Assembly (NCBI GenBank): GCA_051418075.1
Contig: JBPRGG010000089.1
Span: forward strand, 1 to 64,000
From: JBPRGG01 sp051418075
GTDB lineage: Bacteria; Bacteroidota; Bacteroidia; Cytophagales; Cyclobacteriaceae
Length of the DNA: 64,000 bases
Direction: 5' to 3'
Below the pieces are notes generated by a model. The model had not been told where the DNA came from. It saw nothing but the letters and a program-made list of their open reading frames with translations, and searched no databases. The stretch's first letter is position 1, and each line of letters opens with the position of its first letter. Positions 45,730 to 56,582 of the stretch are shown here, in pieces. The position numbers were made by a program, and so were the translations under genes.

Positions 45730-47523
45730 TTAATTCAAAACTTTTACGCTATCATTGCCGATCAGTAACGGCTGGCCAAACCTGCCGCCGGGTTCCTTGT
45801 TTTCCAGCTTCAATACCCCCCTGGGACAAACAGATGCACAGACACCACATCCAACACAGGAAGATCTGATGATGTTCTGCCCCCGTTGGGCATACCATCT
45901 GACATCAATACCCATTTCGCAATAGGTAGAACAATTTCCACAGGATATACATTGACCTCCATTGGTAGTGATCCTGAACCTTGACTTAAACCGCTGGATC
46001 AATCCCAGGTAAGCTGCCAGGGGGCAGCCAAACCGACACCACACCCTGTTACCCATGAATGGATAGAATCCTACCCCCACTACTCCGGCAAATGCTGCTC
46101 CTATAATGAAACCATAAACTTCCCGCACCAAATAAGTATTGACACCAGCAATCACACTGCTTCCACTAAAAAATGTATATAACACCCCAAAGGTCATGAC
46201 CGTTACAAAAACCAGGATACTATGGATCATCCATCTTTCTATTTTCCATGCTTTTAAGGATTTATCCGAAAGTTGCCGGTAGGGATCACCCAATGTCTCA
46301 GCCAACCCACCACAGCCACAAACCCAGGAACAATACCACCTTTTCCCATAAAAATAGGTGAAAACCGGTACCGCAATAATAATCAAAGCTATTCCCCAGA
46401 CCAGCATAAAAATCCCCAAAGATCCGGTGGCTAGCAGCTGGCTCAAGTTATAGTCATAAAAGAAATCGTAATCGAGGGGCCAGATATTCTTAAGATCCAT
46501 ACTGGGCTGATTGAGGCGCATCAGGATCTCCGGAATAAGAAAGGCAAATGCCGTCTGAAAAAAAATGACTGAAAAGGTACGAATCAGGTGGTAATTACTG
46601 TGCCGATAACGGATAAGCATCCTGATTCCCATCACTACAATGGCTAACGTGTACAAGAAACCGTAAAAAAACCATTGACTGGCCGGCTGGCCCTTGATCC
46701 AGAAACTGACAGGATCCACCAGGATGATCCATTCAGTGATATATTGAGGGAACCAGTATAATAGTACGTAAAACAGGATGAGCATCACCCCTATGACAAT
46801 GCCAATCCAACCTCGGTTCTTATTACTGCTAAAAAACACTCCATTGTGTTTGATCCCAGGCATATGTCGGAATTTAGGCAGGATATAACTCAATGACCCA
46901 ATTATGGCCAAACCTATGGTAAGAAACAAATACAGCAGGGTATGCTGAGACACAGGACCTATTGCAGCTTCTTTGGTTAAAGTCATTTTAAGCTGATCCA
47001 TTCGGCCTTCACTAAAGCCTTTTTGATTTACCAGATCCCTGTTGATATCCGTGATAGATTTTTGCAATTGATCCTTCAATTCGGTTTTAGTAGAAAACTT
47101 CTTACCTACCATCCAACTGGTATAAGCTTGTAGCTGCTGTTTTTTAAAGATCGTAAGCTCATTGTTGCCTGGGAAAGACTGGTTGATTAAACTATCAGAA
47201 TATACTACCTGGTTGTTTTCCAGTTTGACCCGCTGCAACAGTTGGTTCAGGTCATCTTCCGTAATTTGATAATCCTGTTTTACCTGCTGATTTATTTGCC
47301 TGAACTGCTGTGACAGCTCGTTTATAAATTTGAATTTAGAAGTATATACCTGCCCATAGAATGACTCAAATTCATTTTCAACCAGTTCAAATTGATCATA
47401 ATCTCCCAATTCATTCGTAAGTATTTCCCTGGTGAGTTTGTAATTGTTGATAAAAAGGCTCCCTATTAACAGGATGCTGGAAAAAACAAAGATAGCAAGT
47501 CCGGCATTTTGAATAAATTTCAT
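45730..47523 (-). CDS. membrane polyferredoxin (NosR/NapH-like 4Fe-4S protein)
   Basis: 597 residues. A first helix (about 8-27), then a periplasmic helical region (about 30-190), about six further helices, CGCGG and CRFGCPLAA cysteine clusters between helices, and at the C-terminus two 4Fe-4S motifs: CISCGNCSTYC and CVGCGVCASVC followed by P. This is the layout of NosR/NapH-type inner membrane electron-transfer proteins without the FMN-binding part. It lies 30 bp after the FAD oxidoreductase gene, a likely electron donor. The final acceptor is unknown. Confidence 0.85.
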   Translation of the reverse strand: MKFIQNAGLAIFVFSSILLIGSLFINNYKLTREILTNELGDYDQFELVENEFESFYGQVYTSKFKFINELSQQFRQINQQVKQDYQITEDDLNQLLQRVKLENNQVVYSDSLINQSFPGNNELTIFKKQQLQAYTSWMVGKKFSTKTELKDQLQKSITDINRDLVNQKGFSEGRMDQLKMTLTKEAAIGPVSQHTLLYLFLTIGLAIIGSLSYILPKFRHMPGIKHNGVFFSSNKNRGWIGIVIGVMLILFYVLLYWFPQYITEWIILVDPVSFWIKGQPASQWFFYGFLYTLAIVVMGIRMLIRYRHSNYHLIRTFSVIFFQTAFAFLIPEILMRLNQPSMDLKNIWPLDYDFFYDYNLSQLLATGSLGIFMLVWGIALIIIAVPVFTYFYGKRWYCSWVCGCGGLAETLGDPYRQLSDKSLKAWKIERWMIHSILVFVTVMTFGVLYTFFSGSSVIAGVNTYLVREVYGFIIGAAFAGVVGVGFYPFMGNRVWCRFGCPLAAYLGLIQRFKSRFRITTNGGQCISCGNCSTYCEMGIDVRWYAQRGQNIIRSSCVGCGVCASVCPRGVLKLENKEPGGRFGQPLLIGNDSVKVLN

Positions 47524-47553
47524 TAGTTATTTAAATTAATTTGAACTAAATGG

Positions 47554-48882
47554 TTAAAACAGACCAAATATTTTCTTTTCTTTTGTTTGAGTACCTGCCA
47601 ATTCAGGAAATTCCCTATAAAATTGCTGTTTTACCTGCTTTTCAAAAGTTTGAAAAAATTCAGGATCAAAATTAGCCTGTGACAACTTTTTTATTACCTC
47701 TTGTACAGGTCGTTTTTGCCTGATCCATCTTTCACAAAGTTCATGTCTGAACCGGATTCCCATCAGATTAAATCCTGTTACATTATGCCCATGCTTATTA
47801 AAGGCAATACGTATGGATTTTTGACCAGATGGATGTTCCCAATAAAACTGAGCTTCATCAGATGAAGCTTGCACAGATATCTGACCGTATACCTGGTATT
47901 CAATATCCATAAATTTAGCTGAATTAAACCAAACGCCTGGTTGATAGGCTGTTCTGTTTCCACAAATGGTAGTTGCCAGAATTTCTCCGTGAATGCGTCC
48001 GGTATACCACACCTGCTCGATTTTTTTTCGACCAGGAGGAGGTTGTTTATATTCGGCACAATCGCCTATGGCATATACATCAGGAAGATTTGTTTCAAAA
48101 TATTCATTTACCAGCACTCCCCGATTTGTTTCTACCGGTCCGTCCCGCAGAAAGTCTATATTAGGTGAAACACCCACAGCCAATCCTACAAACTGACATG
48201 GAATTTCTTCCTCATTTAGGGTAACCACACCACGAACCCTTCCGCTCTGGTCAGGAATAATATTTTTTAGTTCCGTGCCTAATCGCAGGTCTGCCTGGTG
48301 AGCCCTGATCTGTCTATTGATCATGGCTGATTCCTGGTCTGGTAATACATGACTGAAAAAGCTTTTTTCCCGCACCAGCATGGTCACTGCTATTTTCCGG
48401 GACAGCAGCATCTCCACTAATTCAACACCAATCAATCCTCCCCCCACTACCACTGCAGTCTGTATGTCCCTGGTATTTTTTTCCATTAATTTTAAATCAG
48501 GCATGCCATATAAACCCTGTACCCCCTCCAGATCCTGACCGGGCCAGTCAAATTTATTGGGTTTCGATCCGGTAGCTAATACCAATACATCATAATACAC
48601 TGGTTTTCCCTGTCTGAGCAACAGTTTCTTTTCCTCTGCTTCCACTTTTTCCACATGATCCTCTATCAGGCCAATTTTATTTTTGGCCCAAAACCAGTCT
48701 TCATATGGCTTGGTATGCCTGTACTCCATGTGCCCCATGTAGATGTACATCAAGGCAGTCCGGGAATAGAAGTGCCTGGTTTCACTGGAAATCACGGTGA
48801 TCTTATAGTTGGTCCGCTTGCGGATATGCCTGGCAGTGGTGATTCCTGAAATACCGTTCCCAATAATGACTATATGTTTCAT
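47554..48882 (-). CDS. NAD(P)/FAD-dependent oxidoreductase (pyridine nucleotide-disulfide type)
   Basis: 442 residues. FAD site IIGNGISGITTARHI at the N-terminus, NAD(P) site VVVGGGLIGVELVEML in the middle, and VYAIGDCAEY near the FAD contact. There is no redox-active CxxxxC disulfide near the start, so it resembles NirB-like, rubredoxin- or ferredoxin-reductase types rather than a disulfide reductase. It starts the two-gene operon with the membrane polyferredoxin, suggesting NAD(P)H to FAD to Fe-S electron flow toward the periplasm. Confidence 0.88.
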   Translation of the reverse strand: MKHIVIIGNGISGITTARHIRKRTNYKITVISSETRHFYSRTALMYIYMGHMEYRHTKPYEDWFWAKNKIGLIEDHVEKVEAEEKKLLLRQGKPVYYDVLVLATGSKPNKFDWPGQDLEGVQGLYGMPDLKLMEKNTRDIQTAVVVGGGLIGVELVEMLLSRKIAVTMLVREKSFFSHVLPDQESAMINRQIRAHQADLRLGTELKNIIPDQSGRVRGVVTLNEEEIPCQFVGLAVGVSPNIDFLRDGPVETNRGVLVNEYFETNLPDVYAIGDCAEYKQPPPGRKKIEQVWYTGRIHGEILATTICGNRTAYQPGVWFNSAKFMDIEYQVYGQISVQASSDEAQFYWEHPSGQKSIRIAFNKHGHNVTGFNLMGIRFRHELCERWIRQKRPVQEVIKKLSQANFDPEFFQTFEKQVKQQFYREFPELAGTQTKEKKIFGLF

Positions 48883-49196
48883 CTAAAGGATTTCTAAATA
48901 CAAGTTTATGTTTGACCAGACTTTTTTACTGTCATGTAGCAGACAAATAAAGGACTTAGCTTATTTAATCTGGAATAAGCAATGAGAAATATACAAAAAA
49001 GAATTAGTAAAATAAAAAATCAGGGATAATTCCAATAACTGGTCAACCTTTTCCCGGCAGCCAATACCATTCTGCTGTTTTCAACTTAATATCGGCTACA
49101 AGCTGTAAAATTTACTCCTATTTGCCTGATGGTGGCTAAAGTATGAATGGTGGTGAGGAAGAATGAAGAACCATAGAAACAAAAAAATGTATCCGT
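48883..49196. other. intergenic gap, possibly a faint decayed frame
   Basis: 314 bases. On the minus strand around 49080-49160 a short frame reads LTTIHTLATIRQIGV and ends TACSRY, which could be the tail of a dead gene, but it has no recognisable family. Otherwise nothing. It contains the promoter of the oxidoreductase operon. Confidence 0.3.
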
Positions 49197-51485
49197 TTAG
49201 AAAGGATAGCCAATTCCGATATTTAATACGATATCTTTAAAATCAATATCATCAAAAACCCAGTGAAATTGGTTGGTTTCTTCATTTAATTCCCTTAAGG
49301 GGAGTCCGAAATCGAACCGGAGCACAAAAAAGCTGGCATCTATCCGCAATCCGGCCCCGGTACCTACGGCCAGTTGATCCATGAATTGATCCCAACGGAA
49401 TTTTCCTCCTGATTTATCTTCGTTTTGATTCATCAACCAGATATTCCCTGCATCCAGAAATACTGCTCCCTTAAAAACACTGTAAATAGGAAACCGGTAT
49501 TCCAGGTTACCTTCCAGTTTAATATCTCCCGATTGATCGAAGAAGGAATTATCGTCACCATTGTGGTAGGTTCCCGGCCCCACACTTCTGGCCCCAAAGG
49601 CCCGAATGCTGTTGGTTCCCCCAATAAAATATTGTTTCACAAAAGGCAGGGTAGTTGAATTTCCATAGGGAACACCCGCCCCTACCAGAATCCTGGAAGC
49701 AATTTTGTTTTTTTGATCCAGGTTATAATAATATCTGAAATCCAGGGTCATTTTGGAATACTGGGAATATTGAGTACCAAAAATGGTGAAAGGCTCCTGG
49801 CTGGTAGCAGCCCGCTCCCGAAAGGCCGATTGTAAAAGTTGCATAAGGTTTCCGGAAACATCTACATTTCCATGAAAATAAAAAGTATTGGTTGCATTTT
49901 CTTTATATTGGGTATTGTAAATATAAGAATAATTAGTGCTCAGAATAAACTGCTCCTCAAAACTGCGTTGTAAATACTCGCTGTTATTTAGCCGGTCACT
50001 AAAGGTACCTGAGGTGTCTGAAAGCTGGAAATAATTGATATCCAGCGGATATAGTTCATGGCGTTTGGCCTTGGTTTCATTCCAGATATAACCCAGAGAA
50101 AAGTTAAAGGAGTTGGATTTAAAAAATTGCAATCGGTTAAGATGGCGGTATTCAAACCTAAACCGGGTTTTAGGCACATAATAGCTGCTTTTATTAACTA
50201 AATCAAAAAAAGGAACAATAAACCTAGGCACGTACAAGTTAGATTCCAGCCCTATTTCATAGGAGTTCAAACCTTGTTGTTCCTGTCCAAAATTCACCTC
50301 ATAACCTGAATTAATCTTTAATTCGAACAATTCAGCTCCACCCATAAAATTTCGGTTCCTGAAACTGGCGCTTAAGTTAGGGCCGACATAATTATTGGAT
50401 TTAGCTACCGCCTGAGCCTCTAACCGGATAGACTTCCTTTTCAGCGGGGTTAATTGGACTGTGGTATGCAACTGGTCATCTCCCTGTTTCTGAAAACGAA
50501 TATTAACAAACTGGAATACCCCTAAACCCATCAGGCGGTTCAGGGTTTGCTGATGGGCAAATTGGCTGTAAACACTATCCGGTCGCAAAAAAACAGAATT
50601 AACAATTACTTCCGGGTTGAAATTTCGATCTGTAAGTATATATCTGTAATCTTTTATTTTCAGGGTGTCATGATTCACTTCAGCCGAGTCTACTGAAAGG
50701 GCATAATTAGGGTTCACAGTAACAGGATTAGTAACAAATCGTGTAATGGCTTCATCCGGAGTAGTTTCATTAACCTTTAAGAAAAGATTCACCTTTCTTT
50801 CCTTGATGGTGGTGTCTACCTCGTAGATCAGGTATTCCGGGGCAAAATAATAAAATCCCTGATTTTTAAGATAATTATCAATCCGGTCCCGCTCCTTGAT
50901 TAAGGTTTCAGCATTGTAGAGGCTGTTTGGTTCGATCAGACTTTCCTCTCTGATCCGGCTGATTTCTTTTTGAATGATTCCTTTGGTGGAATCGGGAAAA
51001 ACCAGAGTATCTATCCGGTAAGGCTCTTCCAGTTCGGCGGAATAAGTAATATTTGCTGTCTTATTATTCCGGTTGATATTATAATCTACCCGGGCATTGA
51101 AATAACCCAGGTTAAATAATTTACTATCTAATTGCCGCTGAACCCGGCGGGGGTTTACCTCCTGCAGCAATACCGGAGCCTCTCCGATCTTGTTGTTGAT
51201 CCAGCTTTTAAGGCCTTTATTAGGTGTACTGTCCTGAGTATGCTGGTAGATCCAGACTTTAGGCCGCATACCAAACAGGGTTCCATTGGGGTCCGGTTTG
51301 AATAATTGGGTCAGTTCATTAGTTAGCTGATTTTTAGAAGGGATCTTTTCTTCGGATTGTAAACGTAATTCTGCTCCGGTGTACAAGAATTCGCCGCTTC
51401 CTAATTTTTTAGTACCTGTACAGGCCCAGGATAGTAACACAATAACCCAGAGTAAATGGCCATAAAAAGAACGTTTCAACTTCAT
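49197..51485 (-). CDS. tamL: TamL: BamA/TamA-like outer membrane lipoprotein
   Basis: 762 residues from ATG at 51485; a start further up would run into the TamB gene. The lipoprotein signal LWVIVLLSWAC is followed by POTRA-like domains (to about 410) and a 16-strand Omp85 barrel (about 411-762, ending FKDIVLNIGIGYPF). VRAFGARSVGPG-like text (RAFGARSVGPGTY) marks the conserved L6 loop. Bacteroidota TamA homologues are lipoproteins called TamL and work with TamB to place proteins or lipids in the outer membrane. Its ATG is one base after the TamB stop. Confidence 0.92.
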   Translation of the reverse strand: MKLKRSFYGHLLWVIVLLSWACTGTKKLGSGEFLYTGAELRLQSEEKIPSKNQLTNELTQLFKPDPNGTLFGMRPKVWIYQHTQDSTPNKGLKSWINNKIGEAPVLLQEVNPRRVQRQLDSKLFNLGYFNARVDYNINRNNKTANITYSAELEEPYRIDTLVFPDSTKGIIQKEISRIREESLIEPNSLYNAETLIKERDRIDNYLKNQGFYYFAPEYLIYEVDTTIKERKVNLFLKVNETTPDEAITRFVTNPVTVNPNYALSVDSAEVNHDTLKIKDYRYILTDRNFNPEVIVNSVFLRPDSVYSQFAHQQTLNRLMGLGVFQFVNIRFQKQGDDQLHTTVQLTPLKRKSIRLEAQAVAKSNNYVGPNLSASFRNRNFMGGAELFELKINSGYEVNFGQEQQGLNSYEIGLESNLYVPRFIVPFFDLVNKSSYYVPKTRFRFEYRHLNRLQFFKSNSFNFSLGYIWNETKAKRHELYPLDINYFQLSDTSGTFSDRLNNSEYLQRSFEEQFILSTNYSYIYNTQYKENATNTFYFHGNVDVSGNLMQLLQSAFRERAATSQEPFTIFGTQYSQYSKMTLDFRYYYNLDQKNKIASRILVGAGVPYGNSTTLPFVKQYFIGGTNSIRAFGARSVGPGTYHNGDDNSFFDQSGDIKLEGNLEYRFPIYSVFKGAVFLDAGNIWLMNQNEDKSGGKFRWDQFMDQLAVGTGAGLRIDASFFVLRFDFGLPLRELNEETNQFHWVFDDIDFKDIVLNIGIGYPF

Positions 51486-51486
51486 A

Positions 51487-54400
51487 CTATTCCTCCTCTT
51501 CTTCTGGTTTGGTAAAAAGTTGTTCCAGTTTATTATAGTCCCTGGTAAAAATGATACCAATACCTGTACGCATAATTTCCTGCTCAATCATTGTTTCATA
51601 GGCATCTTCCCGGAAAAATTCCAGTAAAAATCGTCCATCCTCTGTAAGCTTATACTGGATCTGAATATCGCCTATATAGTTTGTAACATCATTTTGTTGC
51701 TGTTGACGTTGTCCTGATCCATCTTCGATGTCAATATTTCCTCCTACCTGAACACTTAAGCGGTCATCGAATAAATTTTTGGACAAGGCCACTTCCAGTT
51801 CAGTCCTGCCCTGGCCTGTTTCGTATTCCTCGTAAGACTGCACATCAAATGACAATTGCACGCCACCAATATTCTCACCTAACCGGTTGAGTTGCTGGGT
51901 CAGGATCTTACTCACACTGGAGCGGGCAGTGGAAGCAATACCTCCCCCCTCTGTATCCAAGGGATTATCCTGAATAAACCGCTGCAAGATCAACAATGCG
52001 AAAACCTGTTTATTAAGTTCGGAATCCTGCTTATTCAGGGAAGCGAGCATGGATCTGGCCTGATTGGCCAGCGTGCCTGTGGCTTCTTCGGCCAATTCTA
52101 TTTCAAATCCGATTTCAGGAGTCATCAGATTTCCTTCCATACCTAAATGCACCTGAAAAGGCAAGCGTTTATTCAGTTGCCTGGTTTGCTGGGCTGACAG
52201 ACCTGCATCAGCTCTTATCAAGCCCTGGGGAGATGTGTCTACCGTATAAATGGCGGTGATATCAATAATGGCATCCAGGGGATTGCCTGTCCAGCGGATG
52301 CTACTGCCTTGCTGGATATTAAAAGAACGTTTGACCAAATCATAAAAAGTCAGTTGATAAACGCCTTCATATATTTCATAAACACCGGTAAGATTTATAT
52401 TTCCAACCGGGTCGATATTCAGGCTCAGGTTTGAAGCACCAGCCTGCATTCTTAAAAAATCTCCGGCGGCATTGTCTATAATAATTTTCAACTCCGCATT
52501 TTGATCAATTTCTATATTGGCATTCAGGTCCATACCAGTTAGTTCAGCTGCCAGGGTATCATAGTCCTGCTTTTGGGCTTCCACAATGATAGAACTTAAA
52601 TTGTTGTCCCGATCAATAAACCTGACCAGCCCTTCCATTTGTATTTCTCCGGTTTCTGATTCAGGGACCAAATAGGTCAGGCTGGTCTCTTCTTCTACCA
52701 CCAGGTCCAAGCTAATATCCGGTTGATTCATAGAGCCGGTGATTTGTACCAGGGCATCCATAACGACTTTGCCAAAATACATTTCATTATCCTTCCTGGT
52801 AGTATTTAAGGCCATAAAATCCTCAGCTTCAAAGCTTAAGTCAAAATTGAAATCCCGATAATCATCTGTATAAACCATTCCGTCCAATACAGCATCATTA
52901 TTATTATTATCCTGCAAGGTAAAATTGTTGAAACTTATGCCCTGCTGATTAAAAACGATGCGTTCATCATTGACTGAAAATGGTGCCTTCAGGTAATCCA
53001 CCGTGAAATTTGCCTGTTCAAACGAAATGTTACCATCCAAATTATAATTACTGGTAGTACCTGACAACTGAAGATTTCCTTCTATGGCACCATTCAGATC
53101 GGAAACTATGCCCTGCATCACCCCTTCAAATGCATTGAGATTCATATTATTCAAGTCCACCTCAAAATCCAGCTGACCGGCTTCCTGTTGTACAGTGTAG
53201 TTTCCGTTCACCTGAATATCATTTTGGTTTCCAGTAACACTGGCATCTATTTCAAAGACTCCCTGGCTGGTTCTTTGGGCCACCAGTTCCAGGTCACCCA
53301 GTAATCCATTTCGAATCACAAGGTCATTGATGGTAATATCAGAAGTGAAAGTGGAGGCCGTCTGATCAAATTCCACCTGGCCATTCACCAGGCCCACCAC
53401 CAGACTGTCAGTTTGTACGAAGACATTGGATAATGTCCTTAAATTAAAATTATCAAAGGCAATTTGAAGAATGGAATCAGGAGATACCTGGGTATTAATA
53501 GCAATTTGCTTTTCATCCCTGGAAATGATCATGTTTTCTGTCATTAAATTTCCACCAAAAGCGAAATAATTACTATCAGCTACGTTCCAGTTATTATAAT
53601 TCAGCAGGATTTCCGGGGGATCAAAAGTAAAGCGGTATTCATCTGCAATACTTTTAAAAACACCTCCCATGGCATACTTTTCCTCACGATCCTCATCTGT
53701 GATCTGAAGCCTGGTTTCGATCTGATCTTCCAGAATTTGTCCCACAACGGCAAAATTCCTGATTTCATAGCCGCTTACAATTATATCTGATAAACTGAGG
53801 GCATAGTTTAATTGATCCTGGTCAGAATTAGCATAAAAAGTCAAGGTATCTATCTCAATACCGCTGTAAATCAATTTTGGAATCAATATATTAACTTCCA
53901 GGTTGTTTTCTATACTATTAAAAGATCCCGTGATCTGGCCCGGTATCAAGGTATCCAGGGGTGGGATCAGGACTTCTGTCAGAATTTCAGGATTCTTAAG
54001 ATCTATTTCAAATTCAAAGTTCTGAGGCCTAAGGGTGTCAGCATAGGCAGTTTTATCATGCAAGGTGTAATAATTACTAATGTGCCGTTCCATTACCGGG
54101 ACAAGGTCTCCGATATTAACATTTCCGGTAAAAGTGGCAGATAAAATATCAGACTCCAGAGACAGATCTGTTTTTCCCTCTTCATTTAAAGAGGCAAATA
54201 ACAGGGAATCAACCCGGTAAGATTCGCCATTCTTTATTACCAGAACATTTCGGATTCCCACATCCCCATTCATAGTATTTAAGTTATTGCCGGTTAGATC
54301 GGCTTTTAACACTCCCCTGAACACCAGATTGCTGCTGACCAGATTAAGATCATGCAGGTCTGCTCCGGTTACATCCAGGGTAAATTCATAACGTGGATCT

Positions 54401-56439
54401 TCCGGATTAAGGCTAATGGCACCATCCAGATCGAAATGCAGATTTTCATCCTTATAAGCCACTGTGCCATTAAATACATAGTCTTTAAAATCTCCCTCCA
54501 GGGTTAAGCTGTCATAGGTATATTTTTGATATTCAGCACTTTTAATCAGCAAATCAACATGAGTATTCATGGTGTCCGGTTGGAAACCCTGTCCATCCAC
54601 CGAAACCTGAAGGCTTACCGGCCCATATACCGTATCATTTCTCATGAAAGTACCAAGCTGAAAACTATCAACCTGTACCATTCCCCTATATTGATCTCCC
54701 GCCTCCAGGTCAAACTCAGCTAAAACATCACCCAGGCTGGAATTAAAATCAAGTTTACTGCTAAAATCTTTCAATGATCCGGTAAAAGATGCATTTACAT
54801 TAAGTCGGGCAGGAATATTATACTGTTGACGAATAGAGTCAGGCAGGAAAAGCTGGCCCAGGTCATCATCAGTGGAAACTAGCTGAATATCAGGAAAATC
54901 AAGATATAAATCATCGGTCTGGGGCAATCCTTTTACGAATCCATTGGTGGATAAAATGGTATTACCCAGGGTGGATATCCTCAAATTATGGATACTTAAA
55001 TCAGACACTTGTCCTGTCAATCTGGTGTTTAGTTTGATACTCATCAGTGTATTACCTTCAAAAGGAGGCATATTAGCCATATCAGGCGCAAAGTACAATA
55101 TATCCTGGACACCAATCCTGGTGTCATTTAAATCCAGGTTCAAACCGATATCACCAATATTTTCACCCAAGGTCTCAAATGATTGATACTGAATTTCCAT
55201 TAATCGTTGCAGATGGCTATGGCCGGTAACCAGATCAAGATCTTCCAGCCTGGCCTGGGTGGAATCTATGGACAATCCAGCGGTAAATTTTTCCAGGGTA
55301 AAACCACTTTGTTCGGAAAAATTAAATTGCTCAATCCGGGCAGAAATATCCAGACCTTCATATTTTACCTGATCCAGTACCAAATCCAAATCATGTATGT
55401 TGAGGTGGTTAAAATCAATCCCTTGGGGAATGGGTTCATAATTATGGTTTACCAGTTGAATAGCACTATTACTGATCTCCAGTCCTTCGGCAGTAATTTG
55501 CCAGGGAGGAGTATACTCGTCATCCGTAGAAGAATAATATTTTTGATTGAATTGGGCCAATTCCACCGAATCTTCTAATGAAACCCTGTTTTGTATATAG
55601 GCAAAATGTGTATTTTCCAATTCAAACTTGTTCAGATCAATGATCTGGCGGGAAAGATCAAATTGTTGCGCCCTCAGTTCTGCCTGTTCCAGGCCAAATT
55701 GCATGGATTGCCGGGCTGGTTGATTTTCATATTCAAACTGAACTTCAGTCAATAGTAATTCATTCAAACCCAAATTAATGGGGGCAGCATCAGAGGAAGT
55801 GGTATCCGGAGGCACCAGCTTGGTGATCCCAAAATAGCCGGAGGTATTTTTCAGGTTTATTTGTTCTACCAGGTATTCATTATTTTGCAGGTCTAACTGA
55901 TCCATTTCCAATTGAAGCTGGCCCAGTTTTATTTTAAAAAGATTTCCTGTAAGCTGATCCTCATAAGTGAAATAAACATCCATCAAATTAAGTTCTCCTA
56001 GTGAAAAAGTCCACGGGGAACTGGTTGTATCGGTAGTTTGACTGGTTTGGGTGGAATCGGATGAGAAGGCCTCGATGATAAAATTAAAATTAAAAGCTGA
56101 ATCATTAGCCGGCCGGGAAATATGCCCGGTCAATTGATCCACATCAATTTCAGCCACATCGATTTCACTGCGCAACAAGCCAAAATAATCTATCGCCACT
56201 TCGATCTGATCAGCATAAAGCAGGGTATCCTGGTCCAGGTCTTCAATATAAATATCCTTTAAAGACACTGCATTGAAAAAATCCAATCCGATACCTCCTA
56301 TCCGCACTTTAGTTGGCAATTTTTTTTGCAAAAATTGCTCAGCTTTCTGGGAAAGTATATTTTGAACCGGTGGAAATTGCAATGCCACAAACACCAGCAG
56401 GATCAACCCTAAAACGGATACGATAATCCAGCCCAGCAC
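51487..56439 (-). CDS. tamB: TamB: translocation and assembly module/inter-membrane bridge
   Basis: About 1650 residues: one N-terminal membrane helix, a very long beta-helical region of repeated beta strands and a C-terminal DUF490 (TamB) domain, ending in an acidic tail (KPEEEEE). It spans the periplasm and works with TamL. No ATG is available at the start. GTG at 56439 is the first usable codon, but the open frame continues upstream with a basic stretch (KRIKKYIKAILK) that looks like the true N-terminus, so the start is unsettled. Operon with tamL, which follows at once. Confidence 0.92.
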   Translation of the reverse strand: MLGWIIVSVLGLILLVFVALQFPPVQNILSQKAEQFLQKKLPTKVRIGGIGLDFFNAVSLKDIYIEDLDQDTLLYADQIEVAIDYFGLLRSEIDVAEIDVDQLTGHISRPANDSAFNFNFIIEAFSSDSTQTSQTTDTTSSPWTFSLGELNLMDVYFTYEDQLTGNLFKIKLGQLQLEMDQLDLQNNEYLVEQINLKNTSGYFGITKLVPPDTTSSDAAPINLGLNELLLTEVQFEYENQPARQSMQFGLEQAELRAQQFDLSRQIIDLNKFELENTHFAYIQNRVSLEDSVELAQFNQKYYSSTDDEYTPPWQITAEGLEISNSAIQLVNHNYEPIPQGIDFNHLNIHDLDLVLDQVKYEGLDISARIEQFNFSEQSGFTLEKFTAGLSIDSTQARLEDLDLVTGHSHLQRLMEIQYQSFETLGENIGDIGLNLDLNDTRIGVQDILYFAPDMANMPPFEGNTLMSIKLNTRLTGQVSDLSIHNLRISTLGNTILSTNGFVKGLPQTDDLYLDFPDIQLVSTDDDLGQLFLPDSIRQQYNIPARLNVNASFTGSLKDFSSKLDFNSSLGDVLAEFDLEAGDQYRGMVQVDSFQLGTFMRNDTVYGPVSLQVSVDGQGFQPDTMNTHVDLLIKSAEYQKYTYDSLTLEGDFKDYVFNGTVAYKDENLHFDLDGAISLNPEDPRYEFTLDVTGADLHDLNLVSSNLVFRGVLKADLTGNNLNTMNGDVGIRNVLVIKNGESYRVDSLLFASLNEEGKTDLSLESDILSATFTGNVNIGDLVPVMERHISNYYTLHDKTAYADTLRPQNFEFEIDLKNPEILTEVLIPPLDTLIPGQITGSFNSIENNLEVNILIPKLIYSGIEIDTLTFYANSDQDQLNYALSLSDIIVSGYEIRNFAVVGQILEDQIETRLQITDEDREEKYAMGGVFKSIADEYRFTFDPPEILLNYNNWNVADSNYFAFGGNLMTENMIISRDEKQIAINTQVSPDSILQIAFDNFNLRTLSNVFVQTDSLVVGLVNGQVEFDQTASTFTSDITINDLVIRNGLLGDLELVAQRTSQGVFEIDASVTGNQNDIQVNGNYTVQQEAGQLDFEVDLNNMNLNAFEGVMQGIVSDLNGAIEGNLQLSGTTSNYNLDGNISFEQANFTVDYLKAPFSVNDERIVFNQQGISFNNFTLQDNNNNDAVLDGMVYTDDYRDFNFDLSFEAEDFMALNTTRKDNEMYFGKVVMDALVQITGSMNQPDISLDLVVEEETSLTYLVPESETGEIQMEGLVRFIDRDNNLSSIIVEAQKQDYDTLAAELTGMDLNANIEIDQNAELKIIIDNAAGDFLRMQAGASNLSLNIDPVGNINLTGVYEIYEGVYQLTFYDLVKRSFNIQQGSSIRWTGNPLDAIIDITAIYTVDTSPQGLIRADAGLSAQQTRQLNKRLPFQVHLGMEGNLMTPEIGFEIELAEEATGTLANQARSMLASLNKQDSELNKQVFALLILQRFIQDNPLDTEGGGIASTARSSVSKILTQQLNRLGENIGGVQLSFDVQSYEEYETGQGRTELEVALSKNLFDDRLSVQVGGNIDIEDGSGQRQQQQNDVTNYIGDIQIQYKLTEDGRFLLEFFREDAYETMIEQEIMRTGIGIIFTRDYNKLEQLFTKPEEEEE

Positions 56440-56582
56440 CTTCAGAATAGCCTTTATATACTTTTTAATACGTTTAATTATGGAATCCTTTCGTTACAAA
56501 AAAATCATATCTCGGATGGTATCAGAAACTCTACCAATAAATATAACCTCTTGTAAATTTTATTGTTATGATTTCTGAGGGT

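Noticed and set aside
49080..49170. possible tail of a transposase or other dead gene on the minus strand
   Set aside because: Only about 25 codons with no family motif; too little to call a remnant.
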